Assembly (NCBI GenBank): GCA_022570795.1
Contig: JAKUDP010000025.1
Span: 1,131,001-1,195,000 of the forward strand
Length of the DNA: 64,000 nt
Reading direction: 5' to 3'
Source of the DNA: Sphaerulina vaccinii
Lineage: Eukaryota; Ascomycota; Dothideomycetes; Mycosphaerellales; Mycosphaerellaceae
The notes beneath the pieces were generated by a model. That model searched no databases, was not told where the DNA came from, and saw only the letters and a program-made list of their open reading frames with translations. Position numbers and translations under genes: made by a program. Shown here one piece after another: positions 1-10,999 of the stretch (the stretch's first letter is position 1; each line of letters begins with the position of its first letter).

Positions 1-336
1 AGTAGGAAGAGTTGAAGTCTAGAGCGGTCGTAGTTCAAGGTAGGATGCTACAATGTGGACTGCGCAAGAAATCACAGCAGAGGCTGAGAGCAAGCTGATA
101 GCCGGTGTGGAGAACATGCAGACTCCAGCGTATCAGGCGTGCGGTATTGATTAGTCCGGGCCATGGTAATGTAACAGAGTATGATCATGACTACCAAAAT
201 GCTGAACCTTGGCGCAGTAAACCCTCAAGCTCGAGGTCAATACAAACATTAGTCTAGATGAGCAATCTTACTGATACTGCCATCCCATCACGCGCATGAT
301 CCATTGTGGCACGAGCTGTCCCAGCATTGGTGCAGC
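1..336. other. intergenic, left edge
   Basis: No convincing coding sequence is visible. It probably holds the promoter of the aquaporin-like gene that follows. In the frame used by exon 1 of that gene, a TGA at 259-261 closes the reading frame upstream, so the first usable ATG is at 337. Confidence 0.5.
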
Positions 337-2514
337 ATGGGGCAACAGGAGCCAAACAGAAGTCGTGCAGAGGTATGTTTCTAGGCTCTATAATCTTGCT
401 TCACTGCGCTGACGAGTCCAGACTAACTCTGACGGTCTTTCTGCATTTGGAGATGACTTTGACCAACTACCATCGACACCAGCTGCTCCTGCAGCCGACA
501 TAACGAATAAGGACTTCGCCAACACAGCTCCATCGGCCACTGTCGATAATGATCAACAGGCGACACGTAAAGAGTCCGATGGTCTCTCCGCCTTTAGAGA
601 TGGGTTCGATCTGCTGCCACCTCCGGCTGCTGTACCAGCAGCAGGAACAAGTGAAGGCCGTGGCAAACAGCCGGCTGCACACAGGGATTCCGATGGACTA
701 TCCGCTTTTCAAGACGACTTCGATCGGCTGCCTCCAGAACCTCCTGCAGGACCAACTCGAGGCCTTATGGGAACGTATACGATACTTATGTCAATCCTGC
801 ATATGAAGCATTGACCCCGGAGTATATGCAACCCGCCAATGCGAAGCCAGTTTGGGGATTTGCTAAGCCAATACCGCGTGTAGTCCGCGCTGGCATGATA
901 CTAAGGAGAGGGCAAGCAGAACCTGTAGGACGTCTGGGAGCCGGCGTAAGCATTGCAGACCTTAAAAAGGGAAGAGTCAGGATGCCGACTCGACGGCCCG
1001 GGAAGATCTCTGCACAAGTCGGTAATGCTCGTGTGCGGAGAGAGAGCAGGCTTCTCCACGAGCTTGCTCGCCCTTCAAGGCGGCGTACGATGTCTTCAAT
1101 GTGGAGTGGCAAAGTCTACAACCAGCGAATGCCTTCTGTCAGTACTCACCGTGTCTCACGAGCCTCGCAAATGTCTCCATCGTGGAAAGACGACGAAGAC
1201 GAAGAGAAAGAGGAGAAGGAACGAGAAGACTATTTCGATCAAGGAGGACCTCGAAAGTCAGAGAGTAAAGCATCCTCAATCTCGATTGATGTTCCTACGT
1301 ACCATGACATGCTTGATCGCCGCACGTCTATACCAATTGCTCGACACGAGAGCTATGGTAGTCGTGCTAGAGCTACCAGCCGTGCCAGCCGTGCCAGTAG
1401 AGACACACGTACGAGCTACTTTGGTCTTGCAGGCCGAGTACCGCTTGGCATTCAGGAAGAAGAGGAAGATATGGACCTAGAGGACGATAGCGACTATGAC
1501 CAGGACGAACTCGATGATTGGGACGATATGGGTCCTGAAAGACTGGTCGAGAACCCGCCTGTAATAGAAGAGCAGTTTAATCACCACACAACCTGGTCAG
1601 TCATCCGAACACGCTACCGCGAGCCTTTCGCAGAATTCCTCGCAGTCTTCGTGCAGCTTACTATCGGCCTGTGTGCGAACATTCAGGCGACTGTGAAGTA
1701 TAATCAAGTATCTGCCATCACTACCGCGTGGGCTTGGGGCTTCTCGACGATCGCCGCTATCCATATCGCAGGTGGCGTTTCCGGCGCGCATCTGAACCCT
1801 GCCTTCACAATAGTCATTTGGATCTTTAGAGGCTTCCCAGGACGTATGGTGCATCACCACGTTAGAGCTCAATTTGTAGCAGCTTTCCTGGCAGCATTCT
1901 TGGCCTATGGTCAGTACTATGGCCCTATAAGCGACTACAGGATGCATACGGAATCCGAAGTGGACATTATCGATGTCTTCATCACAGCGCCTAGATACTC
2001 CTATGTGACTGGTTACGCCGGATTCCTCGTGGAGTTCGTCGGGACTGCTATTATAGCATGCACAGTCCTTGCACTTGGGGATGATCAAAACGTCCCACCT
2101 GGAGTAGGCATGAATCCCCTTATCATTAGATTAGTAGGCGTAGGTTTCGCCTTCTCGTTCACTTTCCAGACTGGCTTCGCAGGGAATCCCACGAGAGACC
2201 TCGCTCCAAGACTTGTAATTCTCATCCTCGGATATGGAAGTGAGCTGTTCACGGATCCGTACTGGTTCTACGGACCCATATGTGGACCAATCGGTGGAGC
2301 ATTGTTTGGAACCTTGGTGTATGATACCTTGATCTTTACAGGTGGCGAGTCTCCAGTCAACTATCCCTTGCCGAGAACAAAACGAGCATATGTCGAGAAG
2401 AAGGAGCACGTCCGGGAGCGGTTGCAGCAGCTGCATTGGACGAGGAAGAAGGAGAACCAGAATGACGAGAAAAAAGAGGAGGACGATGGCGTGGCGCCTT
2501 TTCCAGACTTGTAG
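337..2514 (+). CDS. aquaglyceroporin-like MIP channel with long N-terminal extension
   Basis: Membrane channel for water, glycerol or small solutes (MIP family). The C-terminal half has about six hydrophobic segments and the two pore half-helix motifs: NPA in GAHLNPAFT (1795-1803) and NPT followed by RD in GNPTRDLAPR (2185-2193). The Asp after the second motif's Arg fits the glyceroporin type. About 250 residues precede the channel; they are basic, Ser/Arg-rich, then very acidic, and probably cytosolic. I place the start at ATG 337: exon 337-372, intron 373-421 (GTATGT...CCAG), exon from 422. Codons 422-770 encode three copies of a motif like SDGLSAF-D-FD-LP. The channel lies in a different frame, open from 655 to the stop at 2512-2514. 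No GT-AG intron that keeps both coding stretches restores the frame, so a 1-nt frameshift near the GGGAA run at 769-773 is inferred. The channel call is firm; the 5' model is tentative. Confidence 0.8.
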
Positions 2515-3253
2515 ATTCAACAAGCTCTCTTACATGTAAGGCAGGCATGCAATGAAAGTGGTCCCATATGTGGTCGTGTGCGAGTCACTCATCGCGTGCA
2601 GTCTCTCCGCTTGTTATGTGAGATGTCTCCCAGAGGCTCATGTGATCGTGGCGGACTTTGATGGCTCGAGTGACACACGTAGGTGCTTTGTTGGGAAGAC
2701 CTCGTCCCGAGAACATCTCAACCGACATCTGAAAGACGTATAGCGCCCTCTGCTAGGTGTATGCATGCATCGTATCTGTGCACTGCCGAGACATTGCAGC
2801 AATTCCGCCACGATAGACGCCTTCGAGAGGCTCCATATCGATATACTGACAAGCCATTGGCTCTCTTACTTGATAGTCGCTGTGAGACGATGGGAGTTGG
2901 GTTGGTGTGGTACGATATGTTGACTGCAAGTGGTGGTCGCTGTCGTTTGAAAGGAGGCAGGCGCGCCGGCGGCTCTTTCCGCTTCAAAAATTGGACCTTC
3001 GTTTGAGCTCGACGCTGCTTGAACAACTTCCCTCCTTCATCATCACAATTGCTCGAGTCCCATCGCATTGGATCCTTCCTCGACCGACGCGCCTTCGACT
3101 CATGGAACTCTAGGTTTCTTCTATACACCTCGCTAATCGCAGCGCGCATACCGAACTACCGAATCTAACATAGCCTCTCCTCGAATTTCTCTACGAACAT
3201 CTCGGATTGGCTAGTAAGAGCTCAGACAGCACTATACACGTGGTCAGCACAGC
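2515..3253. other. intergenic between two + strand genes
   Basis: About 740 nt with short overlapping open frames on both strands but no domain, signal peptide or splice-consistent chain. It is expected to hold the 3' UTR of the channel gene and the promoter of the U2AF gene. Confidence 0.5.
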
Positions 3254-5040
3254 ATGTCTGACCGGAGACCGCAGTCAGGACGCGACGATCGACGCCGCAA
3301 TGATGGTCGCCATGAAGACCGCCGAGACCACCGCCGCTCGCGCTCTCCGCACCACCGCCGACGCGAGGGCGGACCCGAGGTAGACAGCTACTCCTCAAGC
3401 CGTGGCTATCGCGAAAGAGAGCGCGAAGAGCGTTATCAGGGAGGAGGTGGACGCGATCGAGGCGGCGACGAAAGAGGCTGGGGCAGAGGAGATCGGGGCT
3501 CAGACCGCAGAGACGCTAGGCGCGACGATGGAGGACGACGACGTGATGACCGCCGCGGCGGAGATCGACAGGATCTTTTCGCTGACAGACGAGGCGGCCG
3601 CCGTGATGACCGCGATGACCGCAACGGACGAGGCGGTGGCAGGGACGGACCTGATCGAAACGACCGTGGCCAGGATCGCGACGACATGAAGCAGCTGGAA
3701 CGCCAGATCAAGCGCGATGGCAGTGGCTCACCTGCACCGAAGAAGCCAAGAGAGCCAACTCCTGATTTGACTGACGTGGTCAGCGTTCTTGAGAGAAAGC
3801 GTCGACTGACACAGTGGGACATCAAGCCTACTGGCTATGACAATGTAACTGCAGAACAGGCAAAGCTATCTGGCATGTTCCCACTCCCAGGCGCTCCACG
3901 ACAGCAGCCAATGGATCCAGCTAAATTGCAGGCGTTCATGAACCAGCCAGGAAACCAGGCAAGCAGCTCAGCCCTGAAGCCATCCAGTGCGCGCCAGTCG
4001 AAGCGTGTCATGGTGCACAACCTACCAGCAGATGCCACGGATGAGAGCATGGTCGACTTCTTCAACTTACAGCTCAATGGCCTCAACGTCACTCGTGGCG
4101 TCGACCCATGTATCTCTGCTCAATGCAGCAAGGACAAGACGTACGCGCTTGTCGAGTTCAAGACGCCTGAAGATGCAACTAACGCTATGGCTTTCGATGG
4201 AATCACAATGGCCTCGAACGCAATGGACACCAATGGAGACTCGAATGGCGCACCAAAGGGCCTACAGATCAAGCGTCCAAAAGATTATATCGTGCCTAAC
4301 ATCACCGACGAGACCGAGAACGAGTCTGGACTATTGTCTAACACCGTTCCAGACACACAGAACAAGATCTCCATCACTAATTTGCCTTCTTTCTTAGGCG
4401 AAGAGCAAATCCAGGAGTTGCTCATGTCCTTCGGTGAGCTGAAGAACTTCATTCTGGTAAAGGACCAGTCAAGTGGCGAAAGTCGTGGAATCGCGTTTTG
4501 CGAGTACAAGGATCCAAGCGTGACCAAAGTGGCCGTCGATAGTCTCAACGGCATGGAACTGGGAGACGCCGCAATGCGCGTGAAGCTGGCCAGTATTGGT
4601 ATCCAGCAAGTCAGCAGCGAGATGAGTGTCAATGCAATGAGCTTGATGGCTGGTGCGAAGTCGAACGACGCCGAGAATGGTCGTGTGCTCGCCCTGATGA
4701 ACATGATCACACCGGAGGAACTCATGGATCCAGATGATGCTGATGGTAAGACGCTACTAACCTTGAACACAGTCGTGCAAACACTAATCTATATCTCGCA
4801 GAAATTCTCGAAGATGTCAAGGAGGAATGTGCCAAATATGGTCCCCTGCTCGATGTCAAGATGCCTCGACCAACAGGTGGTTCTCGCCAAAGCACTGGTG
4901 TGGGCAAGATTTATCTCAAGTATGAGACGCCCGAGCACGCCGCAAAGGCTTTGGCGGCACTGGCAGGCCGAAAGTTCGCCGACCGTACAGTCGTTGTCAC
5001 GTACTTTGGCGAGGAGTACTTCGATGTGAACGCCTGGTAA
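3254..5040 (+). CDS. splicing factor U2AF large subunit (U2AF65/Prp2-like)
   Basis: Binds the polypyrimidine tract at 3' splice sites and recruits U2 snRNP; nuclear. About 576 aa. Order: an Arg/Asp/Ser-rich RS-like region (residues 1-150), a ligand motif around RRLTQWDIKP that would bind the small subunit's UHM through its Trp, RRM1 from about residue 250 (KRVMVHNLPAD), RRM2 from about 371 (KISITNLPSF), and a C-terminal UHM (EILEDVKEECAKYG through GRKFADRTVVV, ending FDVNAW). Exons are 3254-4745 and 4802-5040. The intron 4746-4801 (GTAAGA...CTCGCAG) splits a codon at the start of the UHM; read without splicing, the frame loses the UHM. Length and domain order are normal for the family. Confidence 0.95.
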
Positions 5041-5495
5041 GTTTCTCATGCTATCACTTGGCAGCAGAAGCGATGCTGGATTGCAGCAAGGTAGAGGCAA
5101 AAGGTGGCGTTTCACAACGGAGAGAGGTACAGAGTCCGTGAAGCTGTACATTGCCAACAAGCCAGGTGATGGGTGACTTGCTAGTCAGCCATTGTACTAT
5201 AGTTCATAGAATGGCGCACAGTATCAAAAGCGACTTCAAAGCAGCACAATGAACACATTCAACTACGTGTCAAATCGTTCATGATCTGTATCGACTTTCA
5301 GCTCTACAATTGATGTATTGAATTCTGGTGCCTTGACTCAGCCACTGTTGCCCGCGTCTTACTTCACACCGCGAGACAATCGCTCCTGATCGACATGATT
5401 ATTCAAACTCTCCACACCAACACTTGCACTTTACTTCTCCTTTCTCCTTCCTGAACAATAGTAGACACCTTTCTCTATCCTATAACATCACAATC
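5041..5495. other. intergenic and 5' leader of SEC9
   Basis: About 450 nt without a gene. The last 70 nt before the next start codon are pyrimidine-rich (repeated CTCCTTTCTCC-like text), typical of leaders of well-expressed fungal genes. Confidence 0.45.
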
Positions 5496-6971
5496 ATGCC
5501 ATTCGGACTCGGCAAAGACAAGAAAGAGAAGGACGGCGACCTCGAAGCCAAGAAGTCGTCGTTATTTGGCGGGAGGTCAAAGGGCAAATCGAGTTCGCCT
5601 GCGCCAGCATCCAGCAACCCATACGCTGTACCACCAGCAGGCAGCGATCCATATGCGAAGAGCAGCGGGAACCCCTACGCCAATCAGAGCAACAACGATC
5701 CCTATGCGAAGAGTGCGAGCAGCTTGACACAACCGCCCACGAGTTCATTCGGTAGCCTGAGCATATCGGGCGACAAAGGCGCTCCACCGGCATACGCCAG
5801 CAGCGGCAATGGACCAGCACCTAATAGGTACGACAAAAGCCCTGTCCCGTCAGGAGGATATGGCGGAGGACCTTCGCAGCGGCCTGGTTATGGTGGGCAA
5901 GGCAACTCGTATGGCCAAGTTGGAGGCTATGGCAGCGACCCATATGGCAATGGACAACCAGCCTCACAATCGCGGTACGGAGCTGGTGGCTATGGTGGTC
6001 TAGGCAGGACAAACAGCAACGAGACCATGAACACACAAGTGGGGAGAGACGCTCTCTTTGGTGACGCTGCAACACGAGCACAGAACAGACCACAACCGCA
6101 GGAAGGACAGCTTCCTCCAGCAGGTGGAGATGCTAGCTATAGTAACACAGGCGGCTACGACTCAACGGAAATGCCAGGTGGCTATGGCTCTGGACCGCCG
6201 CGAGAACTGACGGCCGAAGAGCAAGAAGAGGAAGATGTGCAGACTGCAAAGCAGGAGATTCGCTTCATAAAGCAGCAGGACGTTGCTTCCACTCGAAACG
6301 CACGACGAATCGCAGAACAGGCTGAGCAGACTGGACGTGAAACGTTGGCCAGACTTGGAGCACAAGGAGAGCGCATCCATAACACGGAACGAAACCTCGA
6401 CATGGCCTCCAACCAGAACCGTCTGGCAGAAGAGAAGGCGAGAGAGTTGAAGACATTGAACAGAAGCATGTTCGCGGTCCACGTAGCCAATCCGTTCACA
6501 GCCAACAAGAGAGAGCAAGCAGCCAATGCTATTGCACTGGAGAAGCACCAAGCTGAAAGACGACAAGCCGATGCCACGCGAGCGGAGGCATATAGCACAA
6601 CGGCTCGACATCAAGCACAGCAGCGAGACCTCAGTGGCAATGTAGTGCGGCAAAACAATTCAAAGAGTCTGGCTGATCGAGCCAAGTATCAATTTGAGGC
6701 TGATAGTGAGGATGATGAGATGGAGAATGAGATTGATGATAATCTGTGAGTCGCTATCTACCGCTGTAGTCATATGATGAGTTACTAACTTGACTACAGG
6801 GACGCCATCCATCGCGGTGCTCGAACGCTTAACCAGCTGGGCAAGGCCATGGGCGAGGAGATTGACACGCAGAACAAGCATATTGACCGCATCATCAACA
6901 AGACGGATAAGGTGGATGACCAGATTGCGGTGAATAGGGCGCGCCTCGATCGCATCAGCAAGAAGGGATAG
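5496..6971 (+). CDS. SEC9: SNAP-25/Sec9-family t-SNARE
   Basis: Qb/Qc SNARE that pairs with a syntaxin and a synaptobrevin to fuse secretory vesicles with the plasma membrane. About 473 aa. The N-terminal 240 residues are low-complexity (Gly, Ser, Pro, Tyr, with repeated NPYA/DPYAKS and GGYG), as in fungal Sec9. The Qb helix begins around EEDVQTAKQEIRFIKQQD, and the linker contains an NPF at VANPFTANKREQ. The Qc helix is in exon 2 (DAIHRGARTLNQLGKAMGEE to ARLDRISKKG). Exons are 5496-6745 and 6800-6971; intron 6746-6799 (GTGAGT...CTACAG). ATG 5496 was chosen because the longer frame from 5424 starts at TTG. No membrane anchor is present, as expected for Sec9. Confidence 0.93.
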
Positions 6972-7590
6972 ACGTTTATTTCAATTCTGTCATGGTGGGA
7001 GCGTTCTTGACGAGACTACCAGATTTCCACAGACGGACAAAAGCATTATGCTGCATAGGATATAGAGCAGCGCTGGCACTGCTTGATCTTATAGAGTACA
7101 GATCATAATAATATGCTCGCCTCCAAGTCATGTATCTCTCAGGTAGCAGTCAAAGCTCTGTCAATACGCCAGCACCAGGCCCTCGCATCTCAAGACAAGC
7201 CGCAGAACTATCGAACATCAGCTTCCAGAGGGAGTCTCTCCTGAACGCATGCAGAGCCTCTTCTTCACCGGAGCCCATTCCGTATCGCCCTTGCTACGTC
7301 AGCCTTCAGCTTCGCCCAGCAACCCATGTCGAACAAGACTCGATCGTATGCACTTGACCAATTTCTCTCAAACAACATCCACCTCACCGACATCTTGCAC
7401 ATCTTGCCTCAAACAGCATCAACGACATCTTCGCAACAACTACGACGACCCCGCTATCACATCTCACAATTCTAGCTACCCAGCCCTACCAACCAGCCAG
7501 AGTCGCGTGAAGCTGAAGCGCAACTCATGATCAATAACACTTCAGTAGTACCCTCGATGAAGTAGCGCGATCACGCTTCCGCTCCTCGCG
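6972..7590. other. intergenic
   Basis: About 620 nt. Short open frames around 7130-7530 are Ser/Thr/Pro/Gln-rich with no recognisable domain or good start context. Probably the SEC9 3' UTR and the promoter of the LanC-like gene. Confidence 0.45.
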
Positions 7591-8763
7591 ATGCCTCCCC
7601 GTTACTTCAAGAACGATGCGACGCCTGCGCGCAGAGGTAACACACACATCTTCCCACCTTGACTCACGGTACTGCCCACTAACATACCTGTAGACCCTCG
7701 TCGCCAGCTCGAAGCGTCCCTCTCACGCCTCATAAATGAACACCCTCCCTCCTCGATCAAGCCCGGCGGTGGACTTTTCAAGGGCCCAGTCAGCGTAGCT
7801 TATACCTTCCTCATCTTGCAGACTTTATACCCCGACTTCGAAATTGAAGGCCATGCCCTAGGAGTCTGGTCGGCGGCCTACCTCAAACATGCCCAAGACA
7901 ACATTGCCTCATACCCTGGTCCTCAAATAGGAAAATGCGGCATCACCGATGATATTCTCGCGCTCCTGGCTATTGGGGCTGCAAGCTCGAAGGACGCGGA
8001 CATGGCGAGCAACTTGTGCGATTACAGTGCCGAAGTGCTGGAGGAAGAGACCGAAAATGAACTACTCTACGGAAGGGCAGGATATTTGTATCTGCTGAGA
8101 TTGATCAAGGCTTCTTTCATGGACGACAAGAAGACTCTACAATTGATCACGGACACGCAAGATGATGTTGTGGATGCGATATTGGACTCGCCGAGGCCGT
8201 GGAAGTGGCATGGGAAAGCCTACATCGGAGCTGTACACGGTGCCATGGGAATCATCACCCAAGTCGTATTGACGAATCCGAAGAAGTACGCAGAGAATTT
8301 GGAAGCGGAGCTGGCAGTACTGTTGACATATCAGTATGACTCTGGTAACTTCCCCAGCAGTGTGCCGCCTGAGAGAGATCGATTGGTGCAGGTGTGTCAT
8401 GGTGCTCCGGGAGTGGTGACGAGCTTGGAGAGCATTAAGGAGTACTTCCCGAACCTGAAGGAGCGCATCGATAAGGCTATCGTGAAGGGGAGGGAGTGTA
8501 TTCTGGAGCGAGGCCTCCTAACGAAAGAGCCATGCTTGTGCCACGGTATCTCTGGAAATGCTTTGGCGCTGGAGACGAAGGACTTTGAGCATTTCTTGAC
8601 GTACACGACTGGCCACGAGATGAAGAGTATGGAGAAGGATGGCATGCTGGAGCAGTCTAGTGCGCCGGAGTCACTATTTCAGGGCGAAGCAGGACGTGCT
8701 TGGACGTGGGCCGTCAGTGAAAAGGGCTTGCCGAAGAGGATCTTGGGATACAATGACTTGTAG
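7591..8763 (+). CDS. LanC-like (LANCL) protein
   Basis: Alpha-toroid protein of the lanthionine synthetase C-like family. Eukaryotic members bind zinc and have been reported as glutathione-dependent enzymes; the fungal role is not settled. About 371 aa. The internal repeats are visible: YGRAGYLYLL, HGAMGI, VCHGAPG, CLCHGISGN and FQGEAGRAW. The zinc ligands, one Cys in VCHGAPG and Cys-His in CLCHGIS, are all present. Exons are 7591-7636 and 7694-8763; intron 7637-7693 (GTAACA...CTGTAG). The spliced N-terminus reads MPPRYFKNDATPARR-DPRRQ, which extends the uninterrupted reading frame by about 75 residues. No lanthipeptide precursor or LanB/LanM dehydratase gene is nearby, so a bacteriocin role is unlikely. 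Confidence 0.9.
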
Positions 8764-9662
8764 TGCGAGTCTACGGCATCCTAGGACACAGAAGAGGCTT
8801 CATGAGAGACGAGTTTACGGCCGATGGCATTTCGAGACGACGTTATGACAGAGATGATGGGGTATTGCGAGAAGCCACAATCGACAGCGTGAGACGAGAC
8901 AGGCGAGCATGACTTTCTACTCTTCAGTACTTTTCTTTCTTCAGACTTTGCATTCTCGTCGTTGCTGCCACTGTGTTTCGCTGTGTTCACTAATATGTAT
9001 CGTACACCACTGACTATTTTCTAGTCTCGAATGCGGTCAAGCACATTCCTTGCTGCTGGGCGACACAAGCCGTTCTTGGCAGAAACCATCTTCGATTTCC
9101 GGATAGAGGCATGTCCTTGCAATGTGTTTCCAAAAGCATCACACAAAGTCTTGTCCGTCACCTTCTTTTATAATGTCCTCTTCTTCGTTTTGTGGTAATA
9201 GCCAAGCTGAGACTAGCCCGAAGTCTTCCCTACCAATCAGGGAGTGCACGAATGCAATTTTGAGTACTGGTCAGTGCAGAGACAAGCAATAGCGGTCTAC
9301 CAGACAACAGTAAAGCTTCGAACACTTCGAAATTGTTTGATGACCAGAAAGTCCATCTATCCAGGTTGTCGCTTCCATCGAATGCTCGGCGGTTGCATGA
9401 TCAAGAAACACATTCACCAAGCTAGGAAGTGAAGAGGCTTGGCTGCAAGCAAGAACCTTGCTTGAACCAAGCGTAACACATGAGGTCAATTGCTACTTCT
9501 GCTTCTTTTTGAAACATCTTCATCACTTACATCGACTTTTGAAGAAACGAAGCCAGCTACCAACGACTCTGCAGGAAGTCATCCTACCAAGACACGCTGG
9601 CACGTTTTCGAGAACAGCAACACTTCAGATGCTCTAGGCACGCTCAGAACAGCGACACAATC
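8764..9662. other. intergenic
   Basis: About 900 nt between two + strand genes. Only small unrelated frames are visible (for example 9244-9432 and 9490-9714). The latter overlaps the start of the next gene out of frame and could act as an upstream ORF, but nothing supports that beyond position. Confidence 0.4.
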
Positions 9663-10790
9663 ATGGTCTCACCTACTAGCTCTCCCACCTCGACTGCTCC
9701 GGCTTCCAGCATGAGTTCACCGGAAATTCGAGTCACAGACGATCATGGGCTCGGGACTACCGTCCAGCTGCCCGAGCCGATGGCTGAGCAGATGATGGTC
9801 GAGCAACGCACTCGTGCTCTGACTTTCGAGGTGCCAAATGCAGAAACACAGATGCAGATGCACACTCGACCCGCACCAATCAGATCAACGAGTTCAGAAA
9901 CTTCATTGGATGCAATAGCCACGTTAAAGCCAGCACCCACCTCAAATCCACTGGAGACGCCGATCAATGGTAAGGGCAAAGGAAAGGAAGTCAAAAGGGT
10001 TGCTTCTGCTCAGGGATCACTTCGTATGTCTCTCAAGACGATGAAGTCTGCTACGGGTCTCCTTTCTTCCAAGAAGAAGCACAGTGGGGAGGATAGCAGG
10101 TCGAGTGGAACGGCCAGCCCAACACAGACAGACACGCCAGAGGTCAAGATCATCCTCGCGAACAAGACATGCCCAGATCTGGATGCTGTTTCTCGCGCTC
10201 TCGAGTCTCTCGGATGTCAGTCCCGGCCAACTAGTGATCCGCTTGTTCTAAATCTCAAGTCTCTGGAGCAGAAGATCAAAGGCGCGCGCGAGGACTGCGC
10301 TAAGCTGTTGACGAGAGCAATGCAGGCCCGCGATCGCCAACAATATGAAGTTTGCCGCGCGCTGTGCATTCAAATCGTACAGAATCAGCACTCGAAAGTG
10401 GAAACGAAAGTCTATGCCTACAACATCCTATCGACTCAAGCCTCTCCGGGCCAAGTCATGAACTTCCTTAACGAAGCTGCGAAACTGGTCAAGCAGTATG
10501 AAGGACCGGACAAGGATAAGCTGATGGGTGTTGTGGCCGTGCTGCAAGAGCACGCTCTAATCAAGGAGAGTAACCGCGACGCTGCGAAGCACAATGCAAG
10601 CATGGCCTTGGACCTGGGCACGTTTGAGAGGACGCCGACTATTCCGAAGAAGCATGTCAATGTCAAGGCACCCGATGGCAACATTCTGCAACTGCCGAGG
10701 GAGCATATGGCTAGTGGTGCTATGACGCCTAAGTCTGAGAAGATCTTCAATTGGGCTTTGCCGAGTAAGTCTAAGACTGCGGTTGCGTAG
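9663..10790 (+). CDS. hypothetical protein, 375 aa, helical C-terminal half
   Basis: I do not recognise a family. Residues 1-160 are Ser/Thr/Pro-rich and probably disordered, with a Lys-rich patch (NGKGKGKEVKR, SSKKKH). Residues from about 160 to 325 form a helical region with regular hydrophobic spacing (SLEQKIKGAREDCAKLL, QYEVCRALCIQIVQNQ, KVYAYNILSTQ, VMNFLNEAAKLVKQYEG) that resembles TPR-like helical pairs. The tail is basic (LPSKSKTAVA). There is a single exon and no signal peptide or membrane segment. The gene ends 209 nt from the convergent OGG1 stop codon. Confidence 0.75.
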   Translation: MVSPTSSPTSTAPASSMSSPEIRVTDDHGLGTTVQLPEPMAEQMMVEQRTRALTFEVPNAETQMQMHTRPAPIRSTSSETSLDAIATLKPAPTSNPLETPINGKGKGKEVKRVASAQGSLRMSLKTMKSATGLLSSKKKHSGEDSRSSGTASPTQTDTPEVKIILANKTCPDLDAVSRALESLGCQSRPTSDPLVLNLKSLEQKIKGAREDCAKLLTRAMQARDRQQYEVCRALCIQIVQNQHSKVETKVYAYNILSTQASPGQVMNFLNEAAKLVKQYEGPDKDKLMGVVAVLQEHALIKESNRDAAKHNASMALDLGTFERTPTIPKKHVNVKAPDGNILQLPREHMASGAMTPKSEKIFNWALPSKSKTAVA

Positions 10791-10999
10791 AATGCTCCGT
10801 CGTGGAGGAAGGGCTCGAGTGAGTCGTAGTGGTCATGAGGATGATGGAACTTCGAATTTAGCGAGGTGTTTGGGCGTACTTGCGATGGATTGATAAGTGG
10901 AAGCATAGGCTGAATGCAACGACTTTCATGACTGCTACATTGATGATAAGGTACTTCTGAGCTGAAAGGTCCTCAATCGACTCTTGATATGCGACTTTT

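Noticed and set aside
775..905. 131-nt intron repairing the aquaporin frameshift
   Set aside because: It has GT and AG ends and the right length class, but it would delete NPAYEALTPEYMQ...KPVWGFAKP, which looks coding and family-like.
953..1480. + strand frame of 175 codons inside the channel gene
   Set aside because: It is an alternate frame of the Ser/Arg-rich and acidic extension; the overlapping frame continues into a recognisable aquaporin.
3436..3825. - strand Arg/Ser/Pro-rich frame resembling an SR protein
   Set aside because: It is the complement of the U2AF RS region; low-complexity DNA yields matching low complexity on both strands.
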